DNA from: Gymnogyps californianus
Taxonomy: Eukaryota; Chordata; Aves; Accipitriformes; Cathartidae
Length of the DNA: 64,000 bases
Direction: 5' to 3'
Assembly (NCBI RefSeq): GCF_018139145.2
Contig: NC_059478.1
Coordinates: forward strand, 22,103,001 to 22,167,000
In this document: one piece after another, positions 35,690 to 46,610 of the stretch
Position numbering within the stretch: the first letter of the stretch is position 1
Layout: every line of letters begins with the position of its first letter
Notes under the pieces: generated by a model
Seen by the model: only the letters and a program-made list of their open reading frames with translations
The model's database searches: none
Told to the model about the DNA's origin: nothing
Translations under genes and position numbers: made by a program

Positions 35690-35788
35690 AATCAGCGGTC
35701 AAAGCTGGCCACTAAATGCATGACCCATAAACACCACAGACAGGAACTAGAGCCTGTTCTTAAACAAGAGTCTGAATTAACAGCCCCG
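35690..35788 (+). other. Candidate exon (99 nt, phase 0), unproven
   Basis: A pyrimidine-rich 'gctgttttgtttgcattag' directly precedes the segment and 'gtaaga' follows it, so both splice signals have the right form. The interval is exactly 33 codons and open in one frame only (begins NQRSKLATKCMTHKHH, ends KQESELTAP), while the other two frames are stopped. It is less AT-rich than its flanks. I do not recognise the peptide, and no partner exon was identified. Paired splice-like signals arise by chance in 64 kb, so this is a candidate only; a conserved non-coding element is an alternative. Confidence 0.2.
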
Positions 35789-37734
35789 GTAAGATTTTTC
35801 ATTTTCAGAGCAAGATAGGACTATTATTAGTCTACAGTTATTCACAAGTAAATATATCTATAAAAATTGTGCATAATGATATATGCTACATTTTATGCTA
35901 ACATTTTTTAAATTGCCAGTCTTTGCTATACCTCTCTTTTGAGGGTCAGAAATCAAAACGTATATATTACACAGAGTAATCAACAGAAAATAATTTACCC
36001 TGCTTGTTCATTTGTTTTTCCTGAGTTGATAAGAGCGTAATTTTTGCTTCTTTTTTGCTTTTTTTGACCTTGACACCTGGGAAATAGGGATTACCTGTTT
36101 GGTCAGGGGTCGCATTTCTTAAATATCTAATCCATCTCAGGTGACTGTGGATTACAGCCTCCTTCTGCTGCAGTTCTCTTTTCAAGCATTTCAAAGAACC
36201 CCAAAGCTCTGAGTTTTTATTGAAGTGTATTCACAAAAAGTATGTATACTCTCACTGCTTTGCCTGCCTGCTTGTAGGTGCTGATCATTACCCTCTGCTT
36301 TTTTCCCATGTTCTTGGGGACTACGTATTGAATCTGGAAGGTAGATGACAGGCCCATGAGCTGCAGCAATCTAATCATATAAGACACAAAAAAAGAGATT
36401 AAAAAACTATTGTTTTCCTTATTTCACTCTGCATCATGAACACAATGTCTACAGCTCTGTCCCATTTTGTACATACAGTGATTTTTAAGTGATCTTTTAA
36501 ATATTAGTATCCCTTTGGCTCAGGCGTTAAGATTTTAAGAAAAGTTTTATGCTTATATTTTAGTCAGGTGCATGGCAAAGAAGATAATATATAATCACCA
36601 AACAAGGTCTCTGCTCCAAAGTATGAGAAAGACTAAAAACCAACAAACAGATGAAAGATATAGGAAGGAAACAACACAACCTAGGTGAAAACTTGTTTCA
36701 ACTCATCTATCTGTCTGCCTCTTTTTTCACTATATATATAGATACAGTAAAATCTTGATCTTTTTTTTCCCACCTGTAGTTACATATAGGAAGTCCCAGA
36801 TAATTTAATAAGACCTTATGTTAGTGCGTGGGTCTAACCAAGAAGAAACACTTCCACTGTCAGAATCATAATGACTATTGACAGTTCCTTACAAACATTA
36901 ACAAACATTGTGTATCGTAAGAACCATTTGTAAGCATTAAGGTTTGCATAACAGTAGAAATACCAGGAAAACATATCATAATGAAAATCAGAAATGGTGA
37001 CTGCAAATGCTGCTAATGTCATTCACTAATAATCTATTGATTTCAGGATAAATCTATACCAGCTACTTTTCTATTCTAGTTTACTCTTCATAATGCTCTG
37101 ATTACTATCAATTTCAACAACCTTCCATTGCAACATGAAATGATATGACCAACATCTGCCATGCATGTTTTGATCTTCCTCTTACTGTCAAGTGATATTT
37201 GTGTACGCAGTATTGTATTGGGTGTACATGGCAAGGTTTTGGTAGCGGAGTGGGGAGGCTGCAGGGGTGGTCTCTGTGAGAAGAGGTAGAAGTTTACATT
37301 TTGAAAGCATTCAGCATTGAGAAATGCTTGTGTTTTTTGGTGCACTCACTATCTTCATTCATGTAATACTAGCTCGTGTTCTCACAGGATCTTCTGTGTT
37401 CAAACATGTATGATTACTTCAAATTCATCTGGTCAGGGAAAAAGTATAGTGAACTAGATGGCCAAATGCACATAAGCAACTTAGTTCAAAAGTAATATTT
37501 AAGAGCTAAAAGAAACCACCAAATAATTAGAAATCAACTAAGTTGTCCAGTAAAGAGAAATATTGAATTGTGTATTTTTACAAACTCAGCCTTATTCATG
37601 ACAATTAATTTCTTTCAGGTCACAGTTGAAGAATAGAGATAACTTAAAAATACTGACACCTCCCTCCCCAAATAAGCATCAGTACGAGGCCTGAACCTAG
37701 AATTCCAACATTAGGATATAATCATAAAAATACA
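35789..37734. other. Non-coding AT-rich DNA
   Basis: No recognisable gene or transposon. Short minus-strand open stretches (60-85 codons) at 35967-36194, 36834-37022 and 37088-37345 have no known relatives that I can name. Confidence 0.5.
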
Positions 37735-37815
37735 TATTTTATATATATATTTATATATATATATAAGACGTATAAAATATATATAGAAGATATAGAATAT
37801 ATCATAATGTGATAT
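37735..37815. repeat. Imperfect (TA)n microsatellite
   Basis: About 80 bases made almost entirely of 'atatat' blocks interrupted by 'agacgtataaaa', 'agaag' and 'agaatatatc'. Such tracts can extrude hairpins and vary in length. Confidence 0.85.
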
Positions 37816-40800
37816 AATCACATCTTTCAGAAATTATGAGGACTATTTTTGGCTTGGTACTTGAATCAGTCTCCACAGTTGATATTTGTTTACCATTCAC
37901 TGTTACTGTTTACTGTTCACTCTAATCCAACTATTTATTGTTAGGGAAGCAGATACAAAATGTTTTTATATTTAATATTTAAGCCATATCCTTTAAATCA
38001 AATTCTCCCTGACCACTCTGTTTTTTTAACAGAATTCTACCATGGAACAATGCTGTTATCTAGTGCACAGTTTTATGAGCATCAGTGGTGCATTTCCTAT
38101 AGACACCCAGAAGAGAGAGAGTTTCAGTTCCTGGTTTTTTCTTTTGCAAGGAAGTCATCCTACTGCTGGATTTGCTAATTACCCAGTACAATTTTTCTTT
38201 AAGGTTCTAAAGGACTTAGTTACCTGAGATAAAAGCCAAACTTGGTGTTAAAATGTGAGGCATTATCAAAGAACACATGCCCTACACAGCAATGTTTCAC
38301 TTCTAGAAATTCAAAGTATAATGACAATGAAACAGCATATTGTTTGGTACTGTCTTATTTTAGGACTGGGTGGTGTTATGGAAGTAGAAGTGGCAATACA
38401 GATAATAGCACAAGTGGGTACAATCAGTATAAAGTTAATTTTTGGCCAGAATTTTCACTGTTCCAGACCTGTATAAATGAAACTTTTCTCTTCTGTTTAG
38501 CGATTTTTTTAAATAACAAGTGATTTAATTTCAATTTACATAAATAAGGAACAAAAAGTTAATCCATGCAATAGCAAATTTCATTCTAATGGAAATAATG
38601 AGGATTAGTGTGATTCAAATATTTAACCAGATACAAGCATGGAAATCACACACTCTTCACCATTAGTAGCTCAGAAGTGGAACTCGGTGTCTTCAGCCCT
38701 TCAATTTCTTGCTGATACCTACTGTACATAGATTTGTAACACAAATGAGAGAGGGCAAAGAAAGGCTGCTCCCTTAGCAAACTTGGTTTTTCAACTCTTG
38801 TTTCACAGTGCTGTGTTTTTAAGCTGTCCTTCTGAAAAGTCTGTCCCTTTTTTACATGGCTTTCTAATCAGTGCCTAGCAGAGACACGGCCACTGGCTGG
38901 CAGAGCAGGAGGAAGAGATGAGTCAGGAAGTCCTTTTCAATAAAAAAAAAAAGCAGGAGAATCCTGTAGAAATGTTACATATTTAAAAAACATAAATCTT
39001 GTCACTACCCACAATGCTGAAATGAAGTTTTGATTACACATCTGACACAGGCTGTGTTTTGAATAACTAGTAATAGAGCTTTAATTCAGTTTCACCAGCT
39101 ATATCTTTTCAAATGCAATCTTTCTTAAAATTAATGACTATAGCTTCAGACATCTTCAAACACACAGCGCCGGTCTTTAGAGAGCTCTGAGACATCAATT
39201 TGATGTTCCAGAATTACTCTATAGACAAAAACAGCTTAAATGATACAAGCTTCCCTCAAAAAGCAAACAAAAAAATCCTCTCATTTCATTTTTCTCATGA
39301 TGTATTTCCTCCTTCATGCAAACCCTTCATTTGGTACCCTAAGATTCAGGAACCTGCTGCTACTCCAGCAATTACGGACCTCAGTGTTGTTCATTTTCAG
39401 ACAAGAAAGCTGCTGAGACAAAATTTCCTAAAATGGTTGGCATGGGGATTAAAATAAATTATCATGCTGGAATCTGCACTCTGCTGTAGATTTCCAGTAT
39501 TCCTAAATGAAGTGTTAGCATAAAGAGTTAACATGAAGCCTTTCCACAAAATAATTTAACTCTGTAATAAATATTCATCATACTGGGCTATAAAATGGTT
39601 CCATCTCAGGGTAACAAGCTGGCCTACACTTTTGCATTAATATACTAGTTGGCAGCCATAAAGTGAAGATGATACTTCACTTCAACAGTTGTTTGTGCTT
39701 TAGAGAAAAACTGAGCTCCTCAACAGAGAAAAGAGTTGAGAACAGAGAAGTTGCTAAGAATCATAGGTAGAAATAACTAGTTTGCTAATACCTTATTTCC
39801 GTTGTTACTGTACTACTGTTTTCCATTCTTACTCATTCCTTTCATCTTAATCCACAACTTTTTAAAAGCTTTCATCTGACTTAGGCCCCATGAATTTGCA
39901 GATAAAGCAGCCTCACTTAGCTTTCCACTTTTATACAAAATCTAGGACACCCTGGGAGTTTAATGTTGCCTTCCTCAGTCTTCCAGTGTCTCTTCCAACC
40001 AAAATGCCATGCCACCCAACGTTTGTCTGCATTCTTCAGGAAAGCATGGGAAACGTGTTCATGGTAATGCCCATCACCATCTGAAAATTAATTAGGAAGT
40101 GAAATGCAATCAATATGTTATTTATTCTCCATTATACCATGTTTGTGTATTGGGTGGTGGCTGTAAATGAAACAAGGAAGCCAGCTATGAAGTGGAAGCA
40201 GTAATCATATCCTTCATACAAAGGAATCTACGATACTTGTGGTCCTTAAAGATCTACTTTTGTGGAAAAAGGTCTTCAAGAACTTTTATAGCAAATGAAT
40301 GGTTGATTAAAAGGATACCTGTTAGGAAATAATTGGAAACAAACATTACAGAGAATTAGACCATGTACAACCTCACACAAATCAGTCTATCTGCTTTGAA
40401 GTCTACAGATATTTTTAGATCTGTTTTATACGAAATTACAAAGTTCAGATTTTTTCTTACAAGGGTTGGTGAAGCTGTATCTATGATTTACTGTATGAAG
40501 AAATTTTAAAAGCAAACAATTTTCACATTTAGTGAAAGATGCACATGAATCACTTTGAAGTGGCTCAAAAACACTCCTTTTAAAAATAAGTTGTTACAGT
40601 TTAGAAAACAACGATTTGATTTGAACCTAAAGGGCTCATCAGGAGCCTTAGCACTTGGTGAGAAACACTTCTTGTACAAGGAAGAAAAAATAGACTAAGA
40701 AGTTACATACACTAGTCACATTTGCAGTTTGGGATTTGGGGAAAAACGTAGCTATGCATCAGTTGTTTAATTGTTAGCAACAAACACTAGAACATGGAAA

Positions 40801-42487
40801 AGACAGGAATGAAGGCTACGCATCTTTGAGTTTGATTTGTAGAGAAAACTCATCATAGTAATTAAGACTACAAACACAAACAGAAAAGCTGCTATATTTG
40901 TAACTTTCCATTGTTGATGTGTAACAAATAATAAATAATCATAAATAATCTGAAGATGCTCCTCAAGACAAATTAATATCACTGGTCAAACACCCTTGAG
41001 TGGCAAGTTTAAGTGTGACTGTTATACTTGTCTGAACTATAAGAAGACAGCAGTGAAATGGAAAGCCTTTTATGACCTCAATTATCATCACCCATCATCT
41101 TCATACTCATGTTCATGAAAACAGAACTGCTTGACACACTTAATTATGTAAAACAGATAAACAAAACATGGAGTTACTCTGTTTTGAATATGTTTTGAAG
41201 TGGCATTGCCTCCTTAGGATAAGTAATATCTCCCCCAACCACGTTTTAATTCTGTTTTCGTTCAATCTCATGGTTCAAGGATTTAGGGATGTTTGCCCTG
41301 CAAATAAAGCAATCACCAGTCCGTCATGGCGGCGATGGCAGAGAACGCTTTAATTCCAAAGAAATGGAAGTGAAGATTTAGGTTATATCCCATGATTCAT
41401 GCAGCTTGGAAAAAGACCTTTATAATGAGGAGTAGAGGAACATGCAGAAAAAATATTGACTATAAAATACCACACAGTGGGTTATTTTTATTCTTTGTAA
41501 AGCATCGCATTTTATGACATTGTTTTAAATATAATTGGACTTCCTGATATGAAATAATTTTTTTCTTAAAATTAAAATTAAATGTAAAGGATGCACAAAT
41601 CTAGAGTTATATTTGCCTATATTATGTTTTCATATATATACTTCAAGGGAAAAAAAAAATTAAATGTATATTATAAATCTACAGATCCCCATCTATAAAT
41701 CTGGACTGCATTATACCTGTGTGAGGCATCATGTTTTTACACCTTCTTAAAATGCGAAGTTTCAGAATAATCCTTTTGACTACTATATTCTTCTTAAAAT
41801 CAGGTTGCTGTGGTTTTCATTGCATCATTTCTTTGGTTTAGCAATAGGCATGTCTGATGGAAAATAACATATATGTTAAAATTCTTTTTATCTAACTTTC
41901 CCTCTTTTTTATTCTCGATGTTGATTAGTGGTCTAATAATGTAAATTTTGTTACTGATCATTGCCGTTATGTTGTCTATTTTAGATATCTGATAATTATG
42001 TGTCCAAGTTATAAGACTGGTACCAATCCTAAATGACTGTAGAGAGGGCTTACAAGTACTATACAAACTTAAGAAACTAATGTTTAAACTAGAAAAGTAG
42101 AAGTTTAAAATTTACATGGAGTTTTTCTAAAAATAGAAGTATTTCATTAACATTGAAAATTAAATTAATTGACTAAATCTCTTCATTTTCCACATTTGGC
42201 AGAGGAGATGAAGATGCCCATAACTAGAATTTGCAATTCTGCTGTTATGCCATGAAAATCACCATGGATAGATTTTCTTAACTTTAGCTGATTATTGGCA
42301 TAAATAAGACAATGAGCGCAATTCACCATTATGCTGCTGAGAGAAATGTCATGTTTCTAGTTTCATTGTTTTGTGTCCTCATCAACCATGATATCAGAAC
42401 AGGTCCTCTGAAAAAAACAGAATTATTGGTTAAGTTCTCATTTGTTAAGTGTTGGAGTATCCTGGATGAAACAGAGTAATGATAAAG
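37816..42487. other. Non-coding DNA between the TA repeat and LTR-3
   Basis: A 61-codon frame with a good start context (ACCATGG at 38039-38045), after an acceptor-like tract ending 'ttttttaacag', is present at 38042-38227, but it has no recognisable product and no good donor. Overlapping open stretches at 38242-38523 are likewise unrecognised. The rest is AT-rich, with nothing that can be called. Confidence 0.45.
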
Positions 42488-42624
42488 TGTCATGGTTTAT
42501 CATGGTTTTAACCCCACCTGGCAACTAAGCACCACACAGCCACTCGCTCACTCTCCCCTGGTGGGATGGGGGAGAGAATCAGAAGAGTAAAAGTGAGAAA
42601 ACTCATGGGTTGAGATAAAGACAA

Positions 42625-42630
42625 TTTAAT
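42625..42630 (-). terminator. Poly(A) signal ATTAAA of LTR-3
   Basis: On the minus strand it sits in 'cctattaaattgtctttatc', the same context as in the other LTRs. Confidence 0.6.
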
Positions 42631-42812
42631 AGGTAAAGCAAAAGCCGTGCGTGCAAGCAAAGCAAAACAAGGAATTCATTCACTACCTCCCATCGGCAGG
42701 CAGGTGTTCAGCCATCTCCAGCAAAGCAGGGCTCCATCACGTGTAACGCTTACTTGGGAAGACAAACGCCATCACTCTGAATGTCCCCCCACTTCCTTCT
42801 TCTTCCTCCAGC

Positions 42813-42818
42813 TTTATA
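42813..42818 (-). promoter_or_regulatory. TATA box of LTR-3
   Basis: TATAAA on the minus strand in 'gcatataaagctgga'. It lies nine bases downstream (LTR sense) of the CRE-like site at 42828-42835. Confidence 0.6.
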
Positions 42819-42827
42819 TGCCGAGCA

Positions 42828-42835
42828 TGACGTCA
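42828..42835. promoter_or_regulatory. Perfect CRE palindrome TGACGTCA in LTR-3
   Basis: The eight bases are the full consensus for CREB/ATF binding and sit just upstream of the LTR TATA box. LTR-1 and LTR-4 have TGACGTTC at the same place and LTR-2 has a further-changed form, so only LTR-3 keeps the intact site. Binding is inferred from the motif. Confidence 0.6.
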
Positions 42836-45281
42836 TATGGTATGGAATATCCCTTTGGTCAGTTGGGGTCAGCTGTCCCAGCTGTGTCCCCTCCCAACTT
42901 TTTGTGCACCCCCAGCCTACTCCATGGCAGGATGGTGTGAGGAGCGGAAAAGGCCTTGACTCTGTGTAAGCACTGCTCAGCAGTAATGAAAACTTCCCTG
43001 TATTATCAGTGTTGTTTTCAGCACAAATCCAAAACATAGCCCCATAGTAGCTACTATGAAGAAAATTAACTCTATCCCAGCCAAAACCAGCACATACCAT
43101 TAAAATGCTACGTTCATTATCTAAATGTCATGCTGGACATTAAAAATGTTCAGATAATTGAGTGAAAGATAATTAAGGGATTTTTAATACAATTAATAAG
43201 TAGGAGGTTCTGACCCTATTATGGATAAACAGGAATTGTTTTAAGATAACTGAAGATGTACTTTTAGCTAAAAGTATTTCAGCAATTCTAAAATTACACT
43301 GTTCTTCTCCCTTGTCATTGTTGTTTCACCATTTTATCATTTATCTTTTTTAAACAACAGAAATATCTGTTTTCTCATCTTTTTTATTAATTTAGGCAAG
43401 AAACTTCTGAAATAATTCACTGTGAATTTTATTATTAGGCATTTATTTCTTCTTAGTAAGTGAGGTATATTAAGTTTAAAATTCACCAACCACCTACTGT
43501 AGTCACTTTTTTTGAGTGTCACAGAAATGAACTTCTGAATTGCACTCAGAATATTAATGCTTAAAGGGAAAAAACTATTTTATGTCATTACTATCATTAT
43601 AGCAGGCAAGTCCATATTTGAGATTAGTTAAATTATTTAAAGATTAATTTGGGCTATTTTTTTAGAAAAAACTAGCAGCTTAGTGAACAGACTTACTAAG
43701 TATATCCCCAGTCGAATATTTACAAATAGATTTAGTGAATGGTGCTTCTTGACTGAATTTTGATAAATATTTGAGTACTGATAGTCAAGACACACATCCA
43801 GCTCCAATTCAGCAATGCATCTCTTGATAGTGGATTTAAAAGGTATTTAGGCAACTGAAGATCCAAATAGGCAAAATGAAATAAGCAGGCTATGTCCGTG
43901 TGTCCTCTACTTTCATCATCACCATTGTTATCAGTAGTGGACCTATGTCTGCTTACGCACTCTGCCTGTCATCTGCTCTTGAAGGTGTTCTTAGCAGCCT
44001 ATGTGCATTCTTAACTGCCTACATAACTTTGAAAATTTGGCCTTAGCATGTACTTGTGTCCCCTTGCTGAAAAGAACATGCTTAAAGATAGCATCTGGTT
44101 TAAAACTCGCAGTATATTTGGAGTTCTATGAGATTATTTTGAGTAGGAAAGTCATGTGGGAATAGTATGCACTTTAAAGTTCTTTTTAATTTGACCAGAA
44201 TTTGTTTAAAAACGGCAGGTAAAGAGACTAGCAATAGCTTTCAAAATAAATGAGAGGAATTTTTGAATTTTCCTATGTTTAGCCTCTTATCAAAGTAAAT
44301 ATATTAAACATAAAAACATGAATATTAAAAATGCAAAGTATTAAAAAACAATTTCACATATAAAGGTTCTGTCTATTGGCTGACATTATACTGACCTCTC
44401 CTTTTAAAGCAGTAAAATAGATTTTTCCATACCTAAAGTAATTTAAAGTTAGCTAACTGAAAAGTGTGTGAAGAGCAACTCTGGCACCCTTCATATGCAG
44501 CTGCTTGGCTCAAATGCAGACTCATTACTGAATAAGAAAAACAACTTTTATAACTGGAAATTTGAAGAACACTCAAATTTAAATGTTGAAATTATGCTAT
44601 ATATGGTACAGTGTAGTTAAATTAAAAATAAACATAGTTAGGCATTTGGGTTTGAAAATGGCAGGTTAAAAAATATTTAGATTAAAACTACTTTAAAATG
44701 TAATCGTACTGGGGGCTGATGATCATGAAATTTGTGGAATTTAGAATAATATTTCATCTGAATGAAAAATACCATTTGGGTACAGACCATTCATATTTAA
44801 ACACACAGATTAATTCTTTCAATGGCAGCTAACATCCTCAGTTCTTTGGCTTTTGATGTGTTTTGATGGACTATATATGTTTTGATAAAATTTTGTTCTT
44901 CTGAAAGTGGTCATAGGTTAGGGACCTACCTTCTAATTTTGTATCTGTTTTTCTCCAATATTTATGATTTTAACAACAATCTGTTAACAAACAGCTATTT
45001 TTTATGCTCCTTGATACACTACTGGTCATCCTCAGATACTGCTCTGAAAAGTATTATGTATGTACCAAAACAGAAGAGCAAAGAATTAAAGCAATCACTA
45101 AGGTTCAAAACAAAATTATTCAGTGGCACAGGACTTCATTGTAAGGATCAAGCCCATAAACTAAGGATGTCAATGAACAGCTTATAGGTACAGAGAGATC
45201 ATCGATAGAAATACAGAGGAAACATACTATCAGCTGATGAACCATGTCACTGGTTAAAAAAAACTTATCTATATATAAATA

Positions 45282-45315
45282 ATACATTTTTATACTATTT
45301 TATACATTTTTATGG
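45282..45315 (+). repeat. 20-bp tandem duplication
   Basis: 'atacatttttatactatttt' is followed by a second copy beginning 'atacatttttatgg'. It is simple AT-rich slippage. Confidence 0.7.
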
Positions 45316-46057
45316 TTCACAGCCCCTCTGTTCTTCTGTTAAGAAATATATGAGTTAAATAGTCTCAGTTTCCAGATTATTAAACATACATTTTTGTAAA
45401 CTCTTTTTTCAATGTGCCTTCATTAAGCATGAAAAATTAGGGTGCAGAATCTTAATGATATATCATAATTTCAAGAATATTAATTTCTTTTTAAATAAGT
45501 TAATTGCTAGCAAAATTCGAAGTTCATACTCAAAATATAAAAATCTTGAATGTTACAAACTGGTTAGATTCTATCTTAACTAACCTACTGCTGTAGGGGT
45601 GCTACTCTTAGATTTTATACTGATGTCATGACACATTAGTTCTGGAGGAAAGTGAGCAAAAAAGTATTCTCCTAGAAGCCACAGGGGTTTTCTTGGTTTG
45701 TTGTTTTTGGTTGTTTGGTTTTTTTTTTCTAATGGAACAGATGCATTTTCCTTTTAATTGAGAAAAGTTTGGGTGAAATATACTTTAGTTTAGGCAGATC
45801 TGAATTAGATTTCATGTTATACACATAAAATTACATTTTTATTTCAGATTCTCAGTAAACTGGGCAAAGGGGCTTCCAGGCAAGAATTCAGAATCTTAGC
45901 AGTTAATAGGGAAGACCTTTATTCTGAGCACTAGTTATTTAACTTATTATAAATATGATACTCTGTCATTTTTGGGAGGAAACACTTCATTACTTTCCCC
46001 TGACATTCAAGCCAAAAGCTAAAGTGGTATCTTTTAAAAGAACAGTAAATGAATTTC

Positions 46058-46070
46058 TTTTTTTTTTTTT
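46058..46070 (+). repeat. Poly(T) tract of 13
   Basis: Homopolymer T run without retrogene context. Confidence 0.8.
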
Positions 46071-46249
46071 GTATGTATATATTCTGATCAGTTTAGAAAT
46101 GGTATTTTTCCTGCTGTAGTTTTTCTAATCTCAGATTGCCAGGCAAGATATTCTTTGGTGAGGTTTTCTTTGACCTGAAATTGTGTGGAAAAGTGAAAGA
46201 ACTGAGAAACTGTTCCATTAACCCTCAACACATGTCCCTAACAAAGGCA

Positions 46250-46335
46250 GCAAGTATTGTTACCGCCACTTTGCAGACTGAAAACTGAGGTTAACCTTTC
46301 ACCAAGATCAGAAATACAGCTGAAATACAGAGAGT
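46250..46335 (-). repeat. Possible MIR-like SINE relic (antisense)
   Basis: The plus strand reads 'tattgttaccgccactttgc', 'agactgaaaactgagg', 'ttaacctttcaccaagatca' and 'gaaatacagctg'. This follows the antisense MIR core (ccattttacagatgaggaaactgagg / gttaagtgacttgcccaaggtcacacagct). It is degraded, and the assignment is by memory. Confidence 0.4.
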
Positions 46336-46524
46336 GAAAAGTTGCTCGGGTACGGAGAAAAACAGAGCCATGGTGAGCTGACCTGGCCGGCCCCCGGCGC
46401 AGGCAGCCCTTTGCAGCAAGCCCTGACTCCTGCCCAGCCCTGGGTCACTGTTGGGGCTCTCCAGACTGGCTGGAGCAAAGCTGGCTGATACATGTCTGCA
46501 GTTACGCTTCCCAGCTACAACGTG

Positions 46525-46610
46525 GACTTACAGATGGAGGGTAAGAAACTGAACAAAGCCATTTAGCAGATTTGCAATGAGAACTCAGCAGTTTTTGACA
46601 GCTAGCATGG
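46525..46610 (-). repeat. Possible second MIR-like SINE relic (antisense)
   Basis: 'acttacagatggagggtaag', 'aaactgaacaaagcc' and 'atttagcagatttgcaatga' followed by 'gaactcagcag' again follow the antisense MIR order. It lies about 200 bases from the previous one, separated by a GC-richer stretch (46370-46500). Confidence 0.35.

Larger units (their letters stand above)
42488..43094 (-). mobile_element. LTR-3: solo LTR of a second, mosaic subfamily
   Basis: On the minus strand this 607-bp LTR starts 'tgtgctggttttggctggga' and ends in the family tail. The two outer parts match LTR-1, -2 and -4, including 'tcaacccatgagttttctca' and the TGACGTCA/TATA region. The middle (about 42640-42800) has unrelated sequence ('ccgtgcgtgcaagcaaagca' and 'catcactctgaatgtccccc' on the plus strand). 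I recognise this as a separate subfamily in birds. TATAAA is at 42813-42818 and ATTAAA at 42625-42630, both minus. The left end carries a direct duplication ('tcatggttta' then 'tcatggtttt'), and no clear target-site duplication is seen (taaag against tacca). No retroviral genes are present. Confidence 0.9.
43095..46249. other. Non-coding AT-rich DNA
   Basis: No supported gene. A two-copy tandem duplication of about 20 bp lies at 45282-45315. Phrases near 43805-43850 and 44030 ('caattcagcaatgcatc', 'tttaaaaggtatttaggca', 'ctttgaaaatttggcc') resemble sauropsid repeat fragments but are too short to delimit. A T/G-rich simple patch ('ttttggttgtttggtttttt') is at about 45690-45730. Confidence 0.5.

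Noticed and set aside
38042..38227. 61-codon frame with a good ACCATGG start after an acceptor-like tract
   Set aside because: A start next to an acceptor is not by itself evidence. The peptide is unknown, the frame ends without a good donor, and two other frames are also open here.
42750..43100. 116-codon minus-strand frame and overlapping plus-strand frames
   Set aside because: They fall within LTR-3 and mirror the frame in LTR-2; they are products of shared LTR sequence, not a gene.
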